Source: Acidovorax sp. (lineage in GTDB: Bacteria; Pseudomonadota; Gammaproteobacteria; Burkholderiales; Burkholderiaceae_C). Taken from it: a stretch of 43,572 bases of DNA. This document shows positions 33,185 to 42,628 of the stretch, piece after piece. The position numbers and the translations under genes were made by a program. The stretch covers positions 1 to 43,572 of the forward strand of contig NZ_JADHVT010000023.1 of assembly GCF_016783915.1 (NCBI RefSeq). The letters are read 5' to 3'. Position 1 is the stretch's first letter, and every line of letters starts with the position of its first letter. The notes below the pieces were generated by a model that was not told the DNA's origin, did not search any database, and saw only the letters and a list, made by a program, of their open reading frames with translations.

Positions 33185-35142
33185 GCTGGAACCGGATGCG
33201 CGTCGGTCAACACCGGTGCAGCCCCTGGCAGAGTCACCAACTTGGACGTCAGCTCATGGAGCTTGCGCTCCAGCTGTCCAAGCTCTTCCTCTCCAGCCTC
33301 GATCTCCGAGATCCGTTCTACCAACCCGCTGGCAGCCTGTTGGATGCGGTCTACCGCCTCCATGCGACGAGCAAAGCTCCGGCGTCGCTCTCGCAGCTGC
33401 GCGTCCAATTGTGCGGTGGCTGATTTGCTCCATAGTTCCAGATCGTTGGCAGCCGACTCATACACCGTTCGCAAACGCATGGCCAGAGCGCGCACCAGAC
33501 GCTCGGCAAACTCTGGCTGTGCGAGTTTGAGCGCATTTCCCATTCCCAGATACTGCAAATGACTCTGCTCGATCTGGTGCAGGTCTTGCGCAAAATGCTC
33601 CAGTTGTGGCGGCGAGGGCACCTGCAAAGAAAAACCGAACTCGGCATTGAGCTGCCGGAAGGTCCCGCTGAGCATGGCCTGAATCTCGGTGCCAGAAGCT
33701 TGCGCCTTGTCCAAGGTGCCTCGCAGCTTGTCAAAGGTCTGGACGTATATTTTCTTCACGCCCAGCTTGAGCCCCTTTTGCTGAAGCGTCTGGGCCAGTT
33801 CCGCCAGCTCAGCCTTGAGCGCCTTGGCGCCCAGCTGTTGGAAGACGTCACGCAACAGCTTGAGATGAACCGCACGAACCGCCTGAATCTTGGCGGTACT
33901 GAGGTCGAATTCACGCTGCTCCTGCTCAATGCGATGGCGCATGGATTCGATTACCGATGCATTCTTGCCCCGCAGACTGCGCAACTCAGCCATCTGGTCA
34001 TCGAGGTCGCGGCGTCGGATATTGATCACCCGCGACGTTTCTGTGCGCAGGCTGGCCACCCCTGTCGCCACCGCGGCACGCAGTATGGACTGTCGCCTGC
34101 CCATGATGCCTTTGGCAAGCGCCTCTTCCAGTGCGGGCAGTCCACTGGTTTCCAGCAACACGTCATCCGCAGTGATCTTGGCCACCAGGCCTTTTTGTGC
34201 AGATACAGGCACCACACGGTCCAGGGACACGCCGAGCATCTCGGCCGATGTCGCGCACTGCCGGTCCATCTGCGCTTGGACTTGCTCGGCGGTGTTGAGC
34301 GTATCCCAGAGGGTGTCGATCTTGTTCAGCACCACCAAACGCGCTTCCATGCTCTCGGGCGAAATGGCCAGGTGCTCTCGCCAGATCGACAGGTCCGAGC
34401 GCGTCACGCCGGTGTCGGCGCTCAGGATGAACACCACTGCGTGCGCCTGGGGGATGAGGTTGACCGTCAGCTCGGGCTCCGCTCCCACTGCGTTCAGGCC
34501 AGGCGTATCCAGAATCACCAAACCCTGCTTCAGGAGCGGGTGCGGGATATTGATGATGGCGTGGCGCCACATGGGCACCTCCACCAAGCCCTGCGCGTCA
34601 GGCACAGGGTTTTCGTCTATCAGATCGTCATGCCAGAAACCCAGCGCACGCGCATTGTCCAGACTGACCTTGCGAACCTCGGCCACTTTTTCAAGGGCTT
34701 TGGCAATCTGGTCGGCGTTGCCAACATCCAGCGGGATCTCCTGCCAGCGGTCGGTCTTGACCCTCCACTCCGCCAGGCTCTGCATCTGAAGGCGGGTCTC
34801 AATCGGCAATAGCCGCAAGCTGGGCGCAATATTCGCGTCGTACCCCAGCTCGGTGGGGCACATGGTCGTGCGGCCCGCACTGGCAGGCATGATGCGCCGG
34901 CCATAGTCAGCAAAAAAGATCGCGTTGATCAGTTCTGACTTTCCACGCGAAAACTCCGCCACAAACGCCACCATGACCTTGTCGCTGCGGACCTGCTCTT
35001 CCAGGCGCTGCAATCGCTCTTGCACCGCTGCATCCATGAGGTCGTGCGTGGCCATCCAATCGGCCAGCCGCTTGAGCTGCTGGGCGAACTCCCGTCGCCA
35101 GACGCCATGCTGGTCGAACTGTTCGTTGAATGAAGGTCCCAC
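33181..35142 (-). CDS. Dynamin-like/YdjA-type large GTPase
   Basis: This is a 653-residue protein with a dynamin-type G domain. G1 is VAFVAEFSRGKSELINAIFF near residue 58, a conserved Thr lies in the SAGRTTMCP switch, G3 is LVILDTPGLNAVG, and G4 is VLNKIDTL. The rest is helical with coiled-coil stretches (VIESMRHRIEQEQREFDL, ISEIEAGEEELGQLERKL). It has no signal peptide or clear membrane span. Bacterial dynamin-like proteins remodel membranes; the role of this one is unknown. It is translationally coupled to mutY. Confidence 0.85.
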   Translation of the reverse strand: MGPSFNEQFDQHGVWRREFAQQLKRLADWMATHDLMDAAVQERLQRLEEQVRSDKVMVAFVAEFSRGKSELINAIFFADYGRRIMPASAGRTTMCPTELGYDANIAPSLRLLPIETRLQMQSLAEWRVKTDRWQEIPLDVGNADQIAKALEKVAEVRKVSLDNARALGFWHDDLIDENPVPDAQGLVEVPMWRHAIINIPHPLLKQGLVILDTPGLNAVGAEPELTVNLIPQAHAVVFILSADTGVTRSDLSIWREHLAISPESMEARLVVLNKIDTLWDTLNTAEQVQAQMDRQCATSAEMLGVSLDRVVPVSAQKGLVAKITADDVLLETSGLPALEEALAKGIMGRRQSILRAAVATGVASLRTETSRVINIRRRDLDDQMAELRSLRGKNASVIESMRHRIEQEQREFDLSTAKIQAVRAVHLKLLRDVFQQLGAKALKAELAELAQTLQQKGLKLGVKKIYVQTFDKLRGTLDKAQASGTEIQAMLSGTFRQLNAEFGFSLQVPSPPQLEHFAQDLHQIEQSHLQYLGMGNALKLAQPEFAERLVRALAMRLRTVYESAANDLELWSKSATAQLDAQLRERRRSFARRMEAVDRIQQAASGLVERISEIEAGEEELGQLERKLHELTSKLVTLPGAAPVLTDAHPVPA

Positions 35143-35241
35143 TTTGCTCCCAGAGATCTATGGATGGCCCGCGAGGCAGGCATATACAAAATATAGCATC
35201 GACCGTACACCGGCTGTCATGAACCGCCGATCAGATGGGGC

Positions 35242-36057
35242 CTAGGGCCGCTGGCACTGGCGACAGAAGTAAGTGCTTCTCTGCCCCTGGCGAATCAGCT
35301 CGATGGTCGTGCCGCATTCATGGCAAGGCTGGCCATCGCGGCCGTACACCTTAGCGGCGGTCTGGAAGTGGCCTGCCATTCCCTCCGCATTGGAGAAATC
35401 ACGCAGCGTACTACCGCCCATCTCAACCGCTCGGGCCAGCACCGAGCGAATGGCCTGGTGCAGCTTGTGCACCCGCGCAGCACCGATGCGTGATGCAACG
35501 GTGGTTGGACGGATGCCAGCCAAAAAAAGCACCTCAGAGGCGTAGATATTTCCAACTCCCACTACCAAGCGCCCCGCCAGAAGCAACTGCTTGATGGGCA
35601 TCCGGCTCTTCTTGAGTCCTATCTGGAAATCCGGGAGCAAGAACCCGTCGGACAAAGGCTCCATGCCCAATCCGCCCAGCAATTTAGTCGCCAGCGGCGA
35701 ATTTTCTGCCTGCGCATAGACCACGGCACCAAACCGGCGCGGGTCGTGAAGACGCAGCGTTCCCTTGTCGGTCACAAGGTCAAAATGGTCATGAACGCCT
35801 GCCTGAGGCATGCCGGACGCAAAGCGCAGGCTCCCCGACATACCCAGATGCAGGAGCAGCAGGCCCTGGGTCATATCGAGCAACAGATATTTACCCCGCC
35901 GACGCAATCCGACCACCTGTTGACCCACCAGCGTCTGCGGGTCACAACCCAGGGGCCAACGCAGGGGCTTGCCCATCACCACTGCCTCGATACAGGCTCC
36001 GGCGATTGCATCGGCAAAACTGCGCCGTGTCACTTCCACTTCGGGCAACTCAGGCAT
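35242..36057 (-). CDS. mutM: Formamidopyrimidine-DNA glycosylase MutM (Fpg)
   Basis: The product is 271 residues from ATG 36057. The N-terminus [11 protein letters not shown], with the catalytic Pro and Glu after Met removal, fixes the start; the open frame reaches 36138. It excises 8-oxoG and ring-opened purines. Other marks are [37 protein letters not shown] and the C-terminal zinc finger CHECGTT...CRQCQ (C-x2-C-x16-C-x2-C). It is divergent from the TPR gene with only 29 bp between the starts. Confidence 0.97.
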   Translation of the reverse strand: MPELPEVEVTRRSFADAIAGACIEAVVMGKPLRWPLGCDPQTLVGQQVVGLRRRGKYLLLDMTQGLLLLHLGMSGSLRFASGMPQAGVHDHFDLVTDKGTLRLHDPRRFGAVVYAQAENSPLATKLLGGLGMEPLSDGFLLPDFQIGLKKSRMPIKQLLLAGRLVVGVGNIYASEVLFLAGIRPTTVASRIGAARVHKLHQAIRSVLARAVEMGGSTLRDFSNAEGMAGHFQTAAKVYGRDGQPCHECGTTIELIRQGQRSTYFCRQCQRP

Positions 36058-36086
36058 ACAAACAACCGGGCAACGGCTTAACAGGC

Positions 36087-37865
36087 ATGGATTATTATGG
36101 CCCGATGGTGTTATTCCACAGCTTTCGTACCGTCGCATTGGTCACCGTGATTGCGGCGTCCGCCCACTCAGCTTGGGCCCAAAGGCCCGCCGGCGAAAGC
36201 CGCCCCCCGAACGAGCCCCCTCCGGTAGAGTCCAACCCCGCATTGGACGCAGAGCTGTTCTACGAAATCTTTCTGGGCGAGATCAGTGCACGAACTGGGG
36301 ACCCGGGCGCAGGCTATGCGTTCATGCTGGAAGCTGCGCGCCGAAGCGCTGACGGGCAGCTCTACCAAAGGGCTGCAGACATTGCCCTGCAATCACGATC
36401 AGGCGAATACGCCCTGGCTGCAGCCAGAGCCTGGAAGGAAGCCTTGCCCCAGTCGCGCGAGGCCAATCGGTATGTGCTGCAGATCCTGATCGCACTGAAT
36501 CGCATTGGCGAGACGCCTGAATTGCTGCGCCAAGAACTCGCGCAAGCCTCTCCCCGGTCCAAGGCGTCGGCCTTGGCATCTCTGCCGCAACTATATGGAC
36601 GTGCAAGCGACAAAGCGCTGGCCGCCAAAGTGGTAGAACAAGCACTGGTCAACGAACTGACCAATCCTGCCACCGGCCCCGAGGCCTGGGTGTCGCTGGG
36701 CCGCTTGAGGCTTGCGGCAAGTGACAAGGGGGGAGCGCTGGACGCTGCGCGCAAGGCACAGGGCCTGGACAACGCCAGCGAGAGCGCAGCAAGGCTGGCG
36801 CTGGAGCTGATGGACGAAGGTCTGCTGGACGCGGAACCCATCGTAACGCAAACGCTGTCCAAACAACCTATCCCGGACCTGCGCATGGCGTATGCCAGGG
36901 TATTGCTGGGCCTGCAGCGCTACCCGGAGGCCAGTCGCCAGCTGGAGACGGTCACCAAGGAAAAGCCTGACCTGGCGGAAGCCTGGCTGGTGGCCGCCAC
37001 CTTGCAGTACCAGGACAACCGGCTGCCCGCAGCAGAGGCATCGCTTCAGCGATTCATGGAACTGGCATCTGCGTCTGGTGACGCCGACCTGCGGCAAAAG
37101 AGCCTCACGCAAGCGTACCTGCTCTATGCACAGATTGCCGAGAAAAAGAAAGACTTTGCGGGCGCTGAAGCTTGGCTCGCACGGATCGACAACGCAGAGG
37201 AAGTCTTTGGTGCGCAAACGCGCCGCGCGTCACTGCTGGCACGCCAGGGCAAGGTCGCCCAGGCGCGGGCCTTGTTGCGCAACCTGCCTGGCAATTCAGC
37301 AGACAGCCAACGCATGAAGCTGATGGCCGAAGTGCAGCTGTTACGCGACCAGCGCCTCTACCAGGAAGCCTACAAGGTGCAAGTTGAACTGGTGGCTTTG
37401 GCTCCCGACGATGCCGAGCTGGTCTACGACCAAGCCATGCTGGCCGAAAAGGCGGGCCAGCCCGACACCATGGAAAAGCTGCTACGCCAAGTGATCGCGC
37501 GCCAGCCGGAGTACCACCACGCCTACAACGCCCTTGGCTATTCGCTGGCGGACCGCGGAGTGCGGCTGGACGAGGCCAAACGATTCATCCTGAAGGCATT
37601 GGAATTTGCCCCCAACGACCCTTTCATCATGGACAGCCTAGGTTGGGTAGAGTTTCGCCTGGGCAACAAGGCAGACGCCCGCAAGCACCTCGAAGCGGCC
37701 TTCAAGGCACGGCCCGATGTGGAGATTGCCGCACATCTGGGCGAGGTGCTTTGGAGCATGGGCGACAGGGACGGTGCGACACGCGTCTGGAAAGAAGGGC
37801 AACGCGCCAGCCCTGACAACGACACCCTCAAAGAGACTCTGAAACGCCTCGGAGCCACCCTCTGA
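36087..37865 (+). CDS. Exported tetratricopeptide-repeat protein
   Basis: The protein is about 592 residues. A signal peptide covers the first 31 residues (ending SAHSAWAQ). ATG 36105 ([13 protein letters not shown]) is an equally possible start, and neither has a strong ribosome binding site. Many helix-turn-helix TPR-like units follow, from about residue 55 to the end, for example [20 protein letters not shown] and [20 protein letters not shown]. It is probably periplasmic and mediates protein-protein contacts. The stop overlaps the lolB start by one base (TGATG), so it may share the outer-membrane lipoprotein theme, which is inference. Confidence 0.85.
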   Translation: MDYYGPMVLFHSFRTVALVTVIAASAHSAWAQRPAGESRPPNEPPPVESNPALDAELFYEIFLGEISARTGDPGAGYAFMLEAARRSADGQLYQRAADIALQSRSGEYALAAARAWKEALPQSREANRYVLQILIALNRIGETPELLRQELAQASPRSKASALASLPQLYGRASDKALAAKVVEQALVNELTNPATGPEAWVSLGRLRLAASDKGGALDAARKAQGLDNASESAARLALELMDEGLLDAEPIVTQTLSKQPIPDLRMAYARVLLGLQRYPEASRQLETVTKEKPDLAEAWLVAATLQYQDNRLPAAEASLQRFMELASASGDADLRQKSLTQAYLLYAQIAEKKKDFAGAEAWLARIDNAEEVFGAQTRRASLLARQGKVAQARALLRNLPGNSADSQRMKLMAEVQLLRDQRLYQEAYKVQVELVALAPDDAELVYDQAMLAEKAGQPDTMEKLLRQVIARQPEYHHAYNALGYSLADRGVRLDEAKRFILKALEFAPNDPFIMDSLGWVEFRLGNKADARKHLEAAFKARPDVEIAAHLGEVLWSMGDRDGATRVWKEGQRASPDNDTLKETLKRLGATL

Positions 37866-38392
37866 TGCCGGGCTTTTTCAGCGCCGCTTCCAGCAGTCGG
37901 CTACGGACTCTTCCTCACCGATGGACATGGTGGCTGGTGTTGTGTGCGCTGTGGCTCGCTGGTTGTGCGCAGCCAATGGCCAAAGCCCCCATGGACGAAG
38001 ACAGCTGGAGTGGGCGCATCGCCTTGCAGATCGACGGACAGGCCTCACAGTCTTTTTCTGCCTTGTTTGAACTGCGTGGCACCCCACAGGCCGGCGGACT
38101 CGTTTTGCTCAGCCCCTTTGGCAATCGCATTGCGCAACTCGACTGGAAAGATGGTCATGCGCAGCTGCTCAGCGGCCAAGACACGCGCACATCGAACTCG
38201 CTGGATACGCTGCTCCAAGACGTGACCGGCACCCGCATTCCCGTGACCGCCTTGTTCAGCTGGCTCAAGGGCACCCAGGCCAGTGCAACGGGGTGGAACG
38301 CGGACCTCTCGGGCATTGCCGACGGACGACTGACGGCACGCCGCAGCGATCCTGAACCCACCGCGACGCTGCGCATTGCACTGACCCCCTGA
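37865..38392 (+). CDS. lolB: Outer-membrane lipoprotein receptor LolB
   Basis: This is a 175-residue lipoprotein with a signal ending LVLCALWLAGCAQ (lipobox LAGC, Cys about residue 34). LolB accepts lipoproteins from LolA and inserts them into the outer membrane. Family marks are WSGRIALQIDGQASQSFSAL, FELRGTPQAGGLVLLSPFG and PVTALFSWLKG. The first 20 residues before the hydrophobic core are longer than usual, so a later start is possible. ispE follows, as in most beta- and gamma-proteobacteria. Confidence 0.92.
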   Translation: MPGFFSAASSSRLRTLPHRWTWWLVLCALWLAGCAQPMAKAPMDEDSWSGRIALQIDGQASQSFSALFELRGTPQAGGLVLLSPFGNRIAQLDWKDGHAQLLSGQDTRTSNSLDTLLQDVTGTRIPVTALFSWLKGTQASATGWNADLSGIADGRLTARRSDPEPTATLRIALTP

Positions 38393-38468
38393 CGGACTGC
38401 AACCTGCTGCGGCCAACAGGACTGCTCAGTTCAAACTGCGAAAAAGCGCACTTCACTTTTCTGCCTCC

Positions 38469-39326
38469 ATGCAAGCCTTGTATGACGTGCCGGCCCCGGC
38501 CAAGCTCAATCTTTTTCTGCACATCACCGGGCGGCGTGCAGATGGCTACCATCTTCTGCAGTCCGTATTCATGCTCGTTGACTGGTGCGACACCCTGCAC
38601 TTCGAACGCCGGATAGATGGGTTGATTTCGCGGGAAGACCTCTCCACCGTACTGCCAGACGAGGACCTCTCGGTTCGCGCTGCACGCGCACTGCAAGCTG
38701 CGACAGGCTGCAGTGAGGGCGCTCACATCGGCGTTCTGAAGCGCGTACCGGCGCAGGCAGGCATGGGAGGCGGCTCTTCAGATGCCGCCACCACGCTGCT
38801 GGCTTTGAACCGGCTGTGGGGGCTTAACCTGCCAAGACCCGCATTGGCAAAGATCGGTTTGCAGCTGGGCGCAGACGTCCCGTTTTTTTTATGCGGTCAC
38901 AACGCTTGGGTGGAGGGAATTGGTGAGACAATCACGCCGCTTGAGAAAGCGCACCAGCTACCGCAAGCGAGCTTTGTGATCGTGAAGCCCGCAGCAGGTT
39001 TGGAGACAAAAGAAATTTTTTCGTCACCAACTTTGAAACGCGATTCAAATAGTGCTACAATCTTAGGCTTTGCTGCAGCACACTTTGACTTCGGTCGAAA
39101 CGACTTGCAGCCAGTTGCTCAGGCTCTTTGCCCCGGTGTTTTACAAGCCATTGAATGGCTCAAAGATCGCGGCCTCAAAGGCAGAATGACAGGCTCAGGC
39201 AGTGCGGTGTTTGCGCAAATGTCACGCGCAGTTGACTTGAGCGGAGCCCCTGAGGGCTGGCAAGTGAAGGCATGTGAGAATCTGATGGTTCATCCTCTGG
39301 CAGGTTGGGCATCAGAAGAAATTTAA
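38469..39326 (+). CDS. ispE: 4-diphosphocytidyl-2-C-methyl-D-erythritol kinase
   Basis: This is a 285-residue GHMP kinase of the non-mevalonate isoprenoid pathway. The N-terminal PAPAKLNLFLHITGRRADGYH is diagnostic. The ATP-binding glycine-rich loop is QAGMGGGSSDAATTLL, GADVPFFLCGHNAWVEGIGE is the next block, and GRMTGSGSAVFAQ is near the end. The tRNA-Gln gene follows about 30 bp downstream. Confidence 0.97.
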   Translation: MQALYDVPAPAKLNLFLHITGRRADGYHLLQSVFMLVDWCDTLHFERRIDGLISREDLSTVLPDEDLSVRAARALQAATGCSEGAHIGVLKRVPAQAGMGGGSSDAATTLLALNRLWGLNLPRPALAKIGLQLGADVPFFLCGHNAWVEGIGETITPLEKAHQLPQASFVIVKPAAGLETKEIFSSPTLKRDSNSATILGFAAAHFDFGRNDLQPVAQALCPGVLQAIEWLKDRGLKGRMTGSGSAVFAQMSRAVDLSGAPEGWQVKACENLMVHPLAGWASEEI

Positions 39327-39356
39327 GGTTGATTGCCCTCGGCAATTGACCTGTGT

Positions 39357-39433
39357 AGGGGAGTCGCCAAGCTGGTTAAGGCACCGGATTTTGATTCCGG
39401 CATGCGAAGGTTCGAATCCTTCTTCCCCTGCCA
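39357..39433 (+). tRNA. tRNA-Gln(TTG)
   Basis: A 77-base tRNA with encoded CCA. The acceptor AGGGGAG/TTCCCCT pairs with one G-T. The anticodon stem CCGGA/TCCGG surrounds TTTTGAT (anticodon TTG). The T arm is GAAGG TTCGAAT CCTTC. It lies between ispE and prs as in related genomes. Confidence 0.96.
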
Positions 39434-39479
39434 AACGCTTTCCGCGTACGGGCTTTTTTTTCAGACTGCTGGGACGCTC

Positions 39480-40454
39480 ATGCAAGCCAACCACCCCGAC
39501 TTCATGGTTTTCACCGGCAATGCCAATCCTGGCATGGCAGCTGAAATTGCCCAACACCTCGGCACCACCCTCGGTGCAGCCGATGTGGGTCGCTTTTCTG
39601 ACGGTGAAGTCACCGTCGAAATCAAACAAAACGTGCGCGCACGTGATGTTTTCGTGGTGCAGTCCACCTGCGCACCCACCAACGAAAACCTCATGGAACT
39701 GCTGATCATGGTCGATGCGCTCAAGCGCGCGTCGGCTGAGCGGATCAGCGCCGTGATTCCTTATTTCGGTTACGCCCGCCAGGACCGCCGCCCCCGCTCT
39801 ACCCGTGTGCCCATCACGGCCAAGGTGGTGGCCAACATGCTGCAGGCCGTGGGCGTGGCCCGAGTGCTGACCATGGACCTGCACGCTGACCAGATCCAGG
39901 GCTTCTTCGATATTCCCGTGGACAACATCTATGCGTCGCCGGTGCTGCTGGGCGACCTGCGCCAGAAGAACTACGAAGACCTGATCGTCGTCTCCCCCGA
40001 CGTGGGCGGCGTGGTGCGCGCACGCGCCCTGGCCAAGCAACTGAACTGTGATCTGGCCATCATCGACAAGCGCCGTCCCAAGGCCAACGTGTCGGAAGTG
40101 ATGCACGTGATCGGCGAGATCGAAGGCCGCAACTGCGTGATCATGGACGACATGATCGACACCGCAGGTACACTGGTAAAGGCGGCCGAGGTGCTCAAGG
40201 AGCGCGGCGCCAAGAAGGTTTACGCCTACTGCACACACCCCATTTTCTCGGGTCCTGCCATCGAACGCATCGCCAAGGGCACAGCCCTCGATGAAGTCGT
40301 GGTGACCAATACCATCCCGCTGAGCGACAACGCCAAGGGATGTTCCAAGATTCGCCAACTCTCCGTGGCCCCGCTGATCGCCGAAACGATCCAGCGCATT
40401 GCCAAGGGTGAGTCGGTCATGAGTCTGTTCTCGGACCAGGACAACCTGTTCTGA
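39480..40454 (+). CDS. prs: Ribose-phosphate pyrophosphokinase (PRPP synthetase)
   Basis: The enzyme is 324 residues from ATG 39480 ([20 protein letters not shown]). The open frame to 39333 reads through the tRNA. It makes PRPP from ribose-5-phosphate and ATP. Seen are [68 protein letters not shown] and the PRPP loop [12 protein letters not shown]. Length is slightly above the common 310-320. Confidence 0.98.
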   Translation: MQANHPDFMVFTGNANPGMAAEIAQHLGTTLGAADVGRFSDGEVTVEIKQNVRARDVFVVQSTCAPTNENLMELLIMVDALKRASAERISAVIPYFGYARQDRRPRSTRVPITAKVVANMLQAVGVARVLTMDLHADQIQGFFDIPVDNIYASPVLLGDLRQKNYEDLIVVSPDVGGVVRARALAKQLNCDLAIIDKRRPKANVSEVMHVIGEIEGRNCVIMDDMIDTAGTLVKAAEVLKERGAKKVYAYCTHPIFSGPAIERIAKGTALDEVVVTNTIPLSDNAKGCSKIRQLSVAPLIAETIQRIAKGESVMSLFSDQDNLF

Positions 40455-40455
40455 C

Positions 40456-40509
40456 ACGCTCCCCCGGGAGCGTTGCAGTCGGATTGCACGCACGCCTCCT
40501 TCGGGAGGC
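40456..40509 (+). other. Two GC-rich hairpins after prs
   Basis: ACGCTCCC/GGGAGCGT (40456-40473) and GCCTCC-TTCG-GGAGGC (40494-40509) are perfect stems without U-tracts. They may stabilise the prs mRNA 3' end or slow polymerase before the terminator at 40533. Confidence 0.4.
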
Positions 40510-40532
40510 TTGTCTGTTCGAGAGCAATGCGC

Positions 40533-40568
40533 AGGCCTGCCGCCATGAAGGCGTCACAGGTCTTTTTT
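40533..40568 (+). terminator. Terminator between prs and rplY
   Basis: An outer stem AGGCCTG/CAGGTCT (one G-U) encloses an inner CGCC-ATGAA-GGCG stem and runs into six T. It would end the prs transcript before the rplY leader. Confidence 0.55.
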
Positions 40569-40614
40569 AATCGGGGTACGACTGGTCGCGGTCTACCCTT
40601 TTCAGGAGCTAACT

Positions 40615-41250
40615 ATGAACTTCGTCGCTTTTGAGCGCGCCAAGCAGGGTACGGGTGCGAGCCGCCGTCTGCGTAATTCGGGCAAGACGCCTGGCATCGT
40701 GTACGGTGGTGCTACCGAACCACAACTGATCGAGGTGGACCACAACGCACTGTGGCACGCCCTCAAGAAGGAAGCGTTCCACTCCAGCGTGCTGGACATG
40801 GAAGTGGCTGGCGCCACGTCCAAGGTCGTGCTGCGTGACGTGCAATACCACCCCTACAAGCAACTCGTGCTGCACATCGACTTCCAGCGCGTGGACGACA
40901 AGACCAAGCTGCACCTGAAGGTGCCACTGCACTACAGCGGTGCAGAAGAGTCCAACGCCGTCAAGGTGGACAAGTGCATGGTCAACCCGATCGTGAACGA
41001 ACTGGACGTGACCTGCATGCCTTCGGACCTGCCCGAATTCATCGCTGTGGACCTGTCCAAGCTGGAAAAGGGTGCTTCCCTGCACCTGAAGGACATCAAG
41101 CTGCCCAAGGGCGTGGTGGCCAAGGTCCGTGGTGGCCAGAACAACAACCCCGTGCTGGTGTCCGTGGTGCCTCCAGTCGTGGTCGTCGAGACCCCTGCTG
41201 AAGCCGCTCCTGCTGCCGATGCCAAGGGCAAGGGCAAGGGCAAGAAGTAA
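40615..41250 (+). CDS. rplY: 50S ribosomal protein L25/general stress protein Ctc
   Basis: This 211-residue protein binds 5S rRNA. The N-terminal L25 domain has [20 protein letters not shown] and [14 protein letters not shown]. The C-terminal TL5/Ctc-type beta domain follows, with [20 protein letters not shown] and [21 protein letters not shown], and the tail is Lys/Ala-rich. This is the long two-domain form common outside enterobacteria. CAGGAG lies 8 bases upstream. pth follows, a conserved pair. Confidence 0.97.
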   Translation: MNFVAFERAKQGTGASRRLRNSGKTPGIVYGGATEPQLIEVDHNALWHALKKEAFHSSVLDMEVAGATSKVVLRDVQYHPYKQLVLHIDFQRVDDKTKLHLKVPLHYSGAEESNAVKVDKCMVNPIVNELDVTCMPSDLPEFIAVDLSKLEKGASLHLKDIKLPKGVVAKVRGGQNNNPVLVSVVPPVVVVETPAEAAPAADAKGKGKGKK

Positions 41251-41310
41251 TTCGCCGGTCAACGACCTCGATCACTTCCTCCGGTCAACCCACCCTGCGG
41301 GGTTGACCAC

Positions 41311-41340
41311 AAAACGGCCCACCTCGTGTGGGCCGTTTTC
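41311..41340 (+). terminator. Rho-independent terminator after rplY
   Basis: A perfect 12-bp stem AAAACGGCCCAC/GTGGGCCGTTTT with a 5-base loop. A weaker inverted repeat, GGTCAACCC...GGGTTGACC, lies just before it at 41283-41308. Confidence 0.85.
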
Positions 41341-41452
41341 ATTGGTGCGGCGCATCTTGCGAACTGCACAGCCCACTTCCTGAACACGTCTTCAGAGGCG
41401 CCGCAGCATTCCCAACGGCCTGCCCCCATCCCAGCCACCGATAATCCCGCAC

Positions 41453-42061
41453 ATGATCAAGCTGTTTGTAGGCCTGGGAAACCCCGGGCCAGACTACGAG
41501 GACACGCGGCACAACGCCGGCTTCTGGTGGATTGATGCCCTGGCGCGCGAACTCAAGACCACGCTGGTGCCCGAGCGCAGTTACCACGGCCTGGTGGCAC
41601 GCACCACGGTGCACGGCCAGAACGTGTGGCTGCTGGAGCCGCAGACCTTCATGAACCTCTCGGGCAAGTCGGTGGCTTCGCTGGCGCGCTTTTTCAAGAT
41701 CCTGCCCGAGGAAATCCTGGTGGTGCACGACGAACTGGACATTGCACCGGGCCAGGTCAAGCTCAAGCGCGGCGGCAGCCATGCCGGGCACAACGGCCTG
41801 CGTGACATCCACGGACAGCTGGGATCGCCCGACTACTGGCGCCTGCGCATCGGCATCGGCCATCCGGGCGTCAAAAGCGAAGTTGCCAACTGGGTGCTCA
41901 AGAAACCGTCGCCAGACCAGCGCACGCTGATCGAGGACAGCATCGCCCACTCGCTCAAGGCCTACCCCGCTCTGTTGGCGGGGGACATGGAAAAGGCCAC
42001 GCTGCTCATCCACACCACCAAACCGCCCCGCCCCAAGCCCCCTCGGCCCGTGGGGGACTGA
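41453..42061 (+). CDS. pth: Peptidyl-tRNA hydrolase
   Basis: This is a 202-residue enzyme that frees tRNA from peptidyl-tRNA. The N-terminal [20 protein letters not shown] carries the catalytic His. [40 protein letters not shown] and [20 protein letters not shown] follow. The last 15 residues are Pro/Lys-rich. It sits in the usual position after rplY. Confidence 0.97.
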   Translation: MIKLFVGLGNPGPDYEDTRHNAGFWWIDALARELKTTLVPERSYHGLVARTTVHGQNVWLLEPQTFMNLSGKSVASLARFFKILPEEILVVHDELDIAPGQVKLKRGGSHAGHNGLRDIHGQLGSPDYWRLRIGIGHPGVKSEVANWVLKKPSPDQRTLIEDSIAHSLKAYPALLAGDMEKATLLIHTTKPPRPKPPRPVGD

Positions 42062-42098
42062 AGGGCCACAAGTCCGTCCAGCCGTTGCGCAGTGGATA

Positions 42099-42162
42099 TT
42101 GCTATATATTCAGTAGCACCCAAGACATAAACCACTAGCGCGAGCGGTCGATTGGGCTCAAA
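42099..42162 (+). repeat. Intergenic repeat element, copy B
   Basis: Shares the TAGC start and the CACTAGCGC..GCGG.C.ATT core with the element at 14675-14724, at lower similarity. It lies in the gap between the convergent pth and ferredoxin genes. Confidence 0.35.
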
Positions 42163-42555
<393 letters not shown>

Positions 42556-42567
42556 TTACCGTTATGC

Positions 42568-42579
42568 TGTGTATACACA
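42568..42579. promoter_or_regulatory. Perfect 12-bp palindrome upstream of ABC permease
   Basis: TGTGTATACACA lies in the 208-bp divergent gap between the ferredoxin and permease genes, about 50 bp before the permease start. TGTATACA-type palindromes are used by GntR-family and some other regulators, so it may control the transporter operon. Confidence 0.35.
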
Positions 42580-42628
42580 TTAATTTTGACGCCCCTGCGT
42601 CTGACCCACCTGCCAACGCACCCCACCC

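Noticed and set aside
39312-40493. A 393-residue minus-strand frame opposite prs
   Set aside because: Shadow of the highly conserved prs gene; it also reads through the tRNA-Gln.
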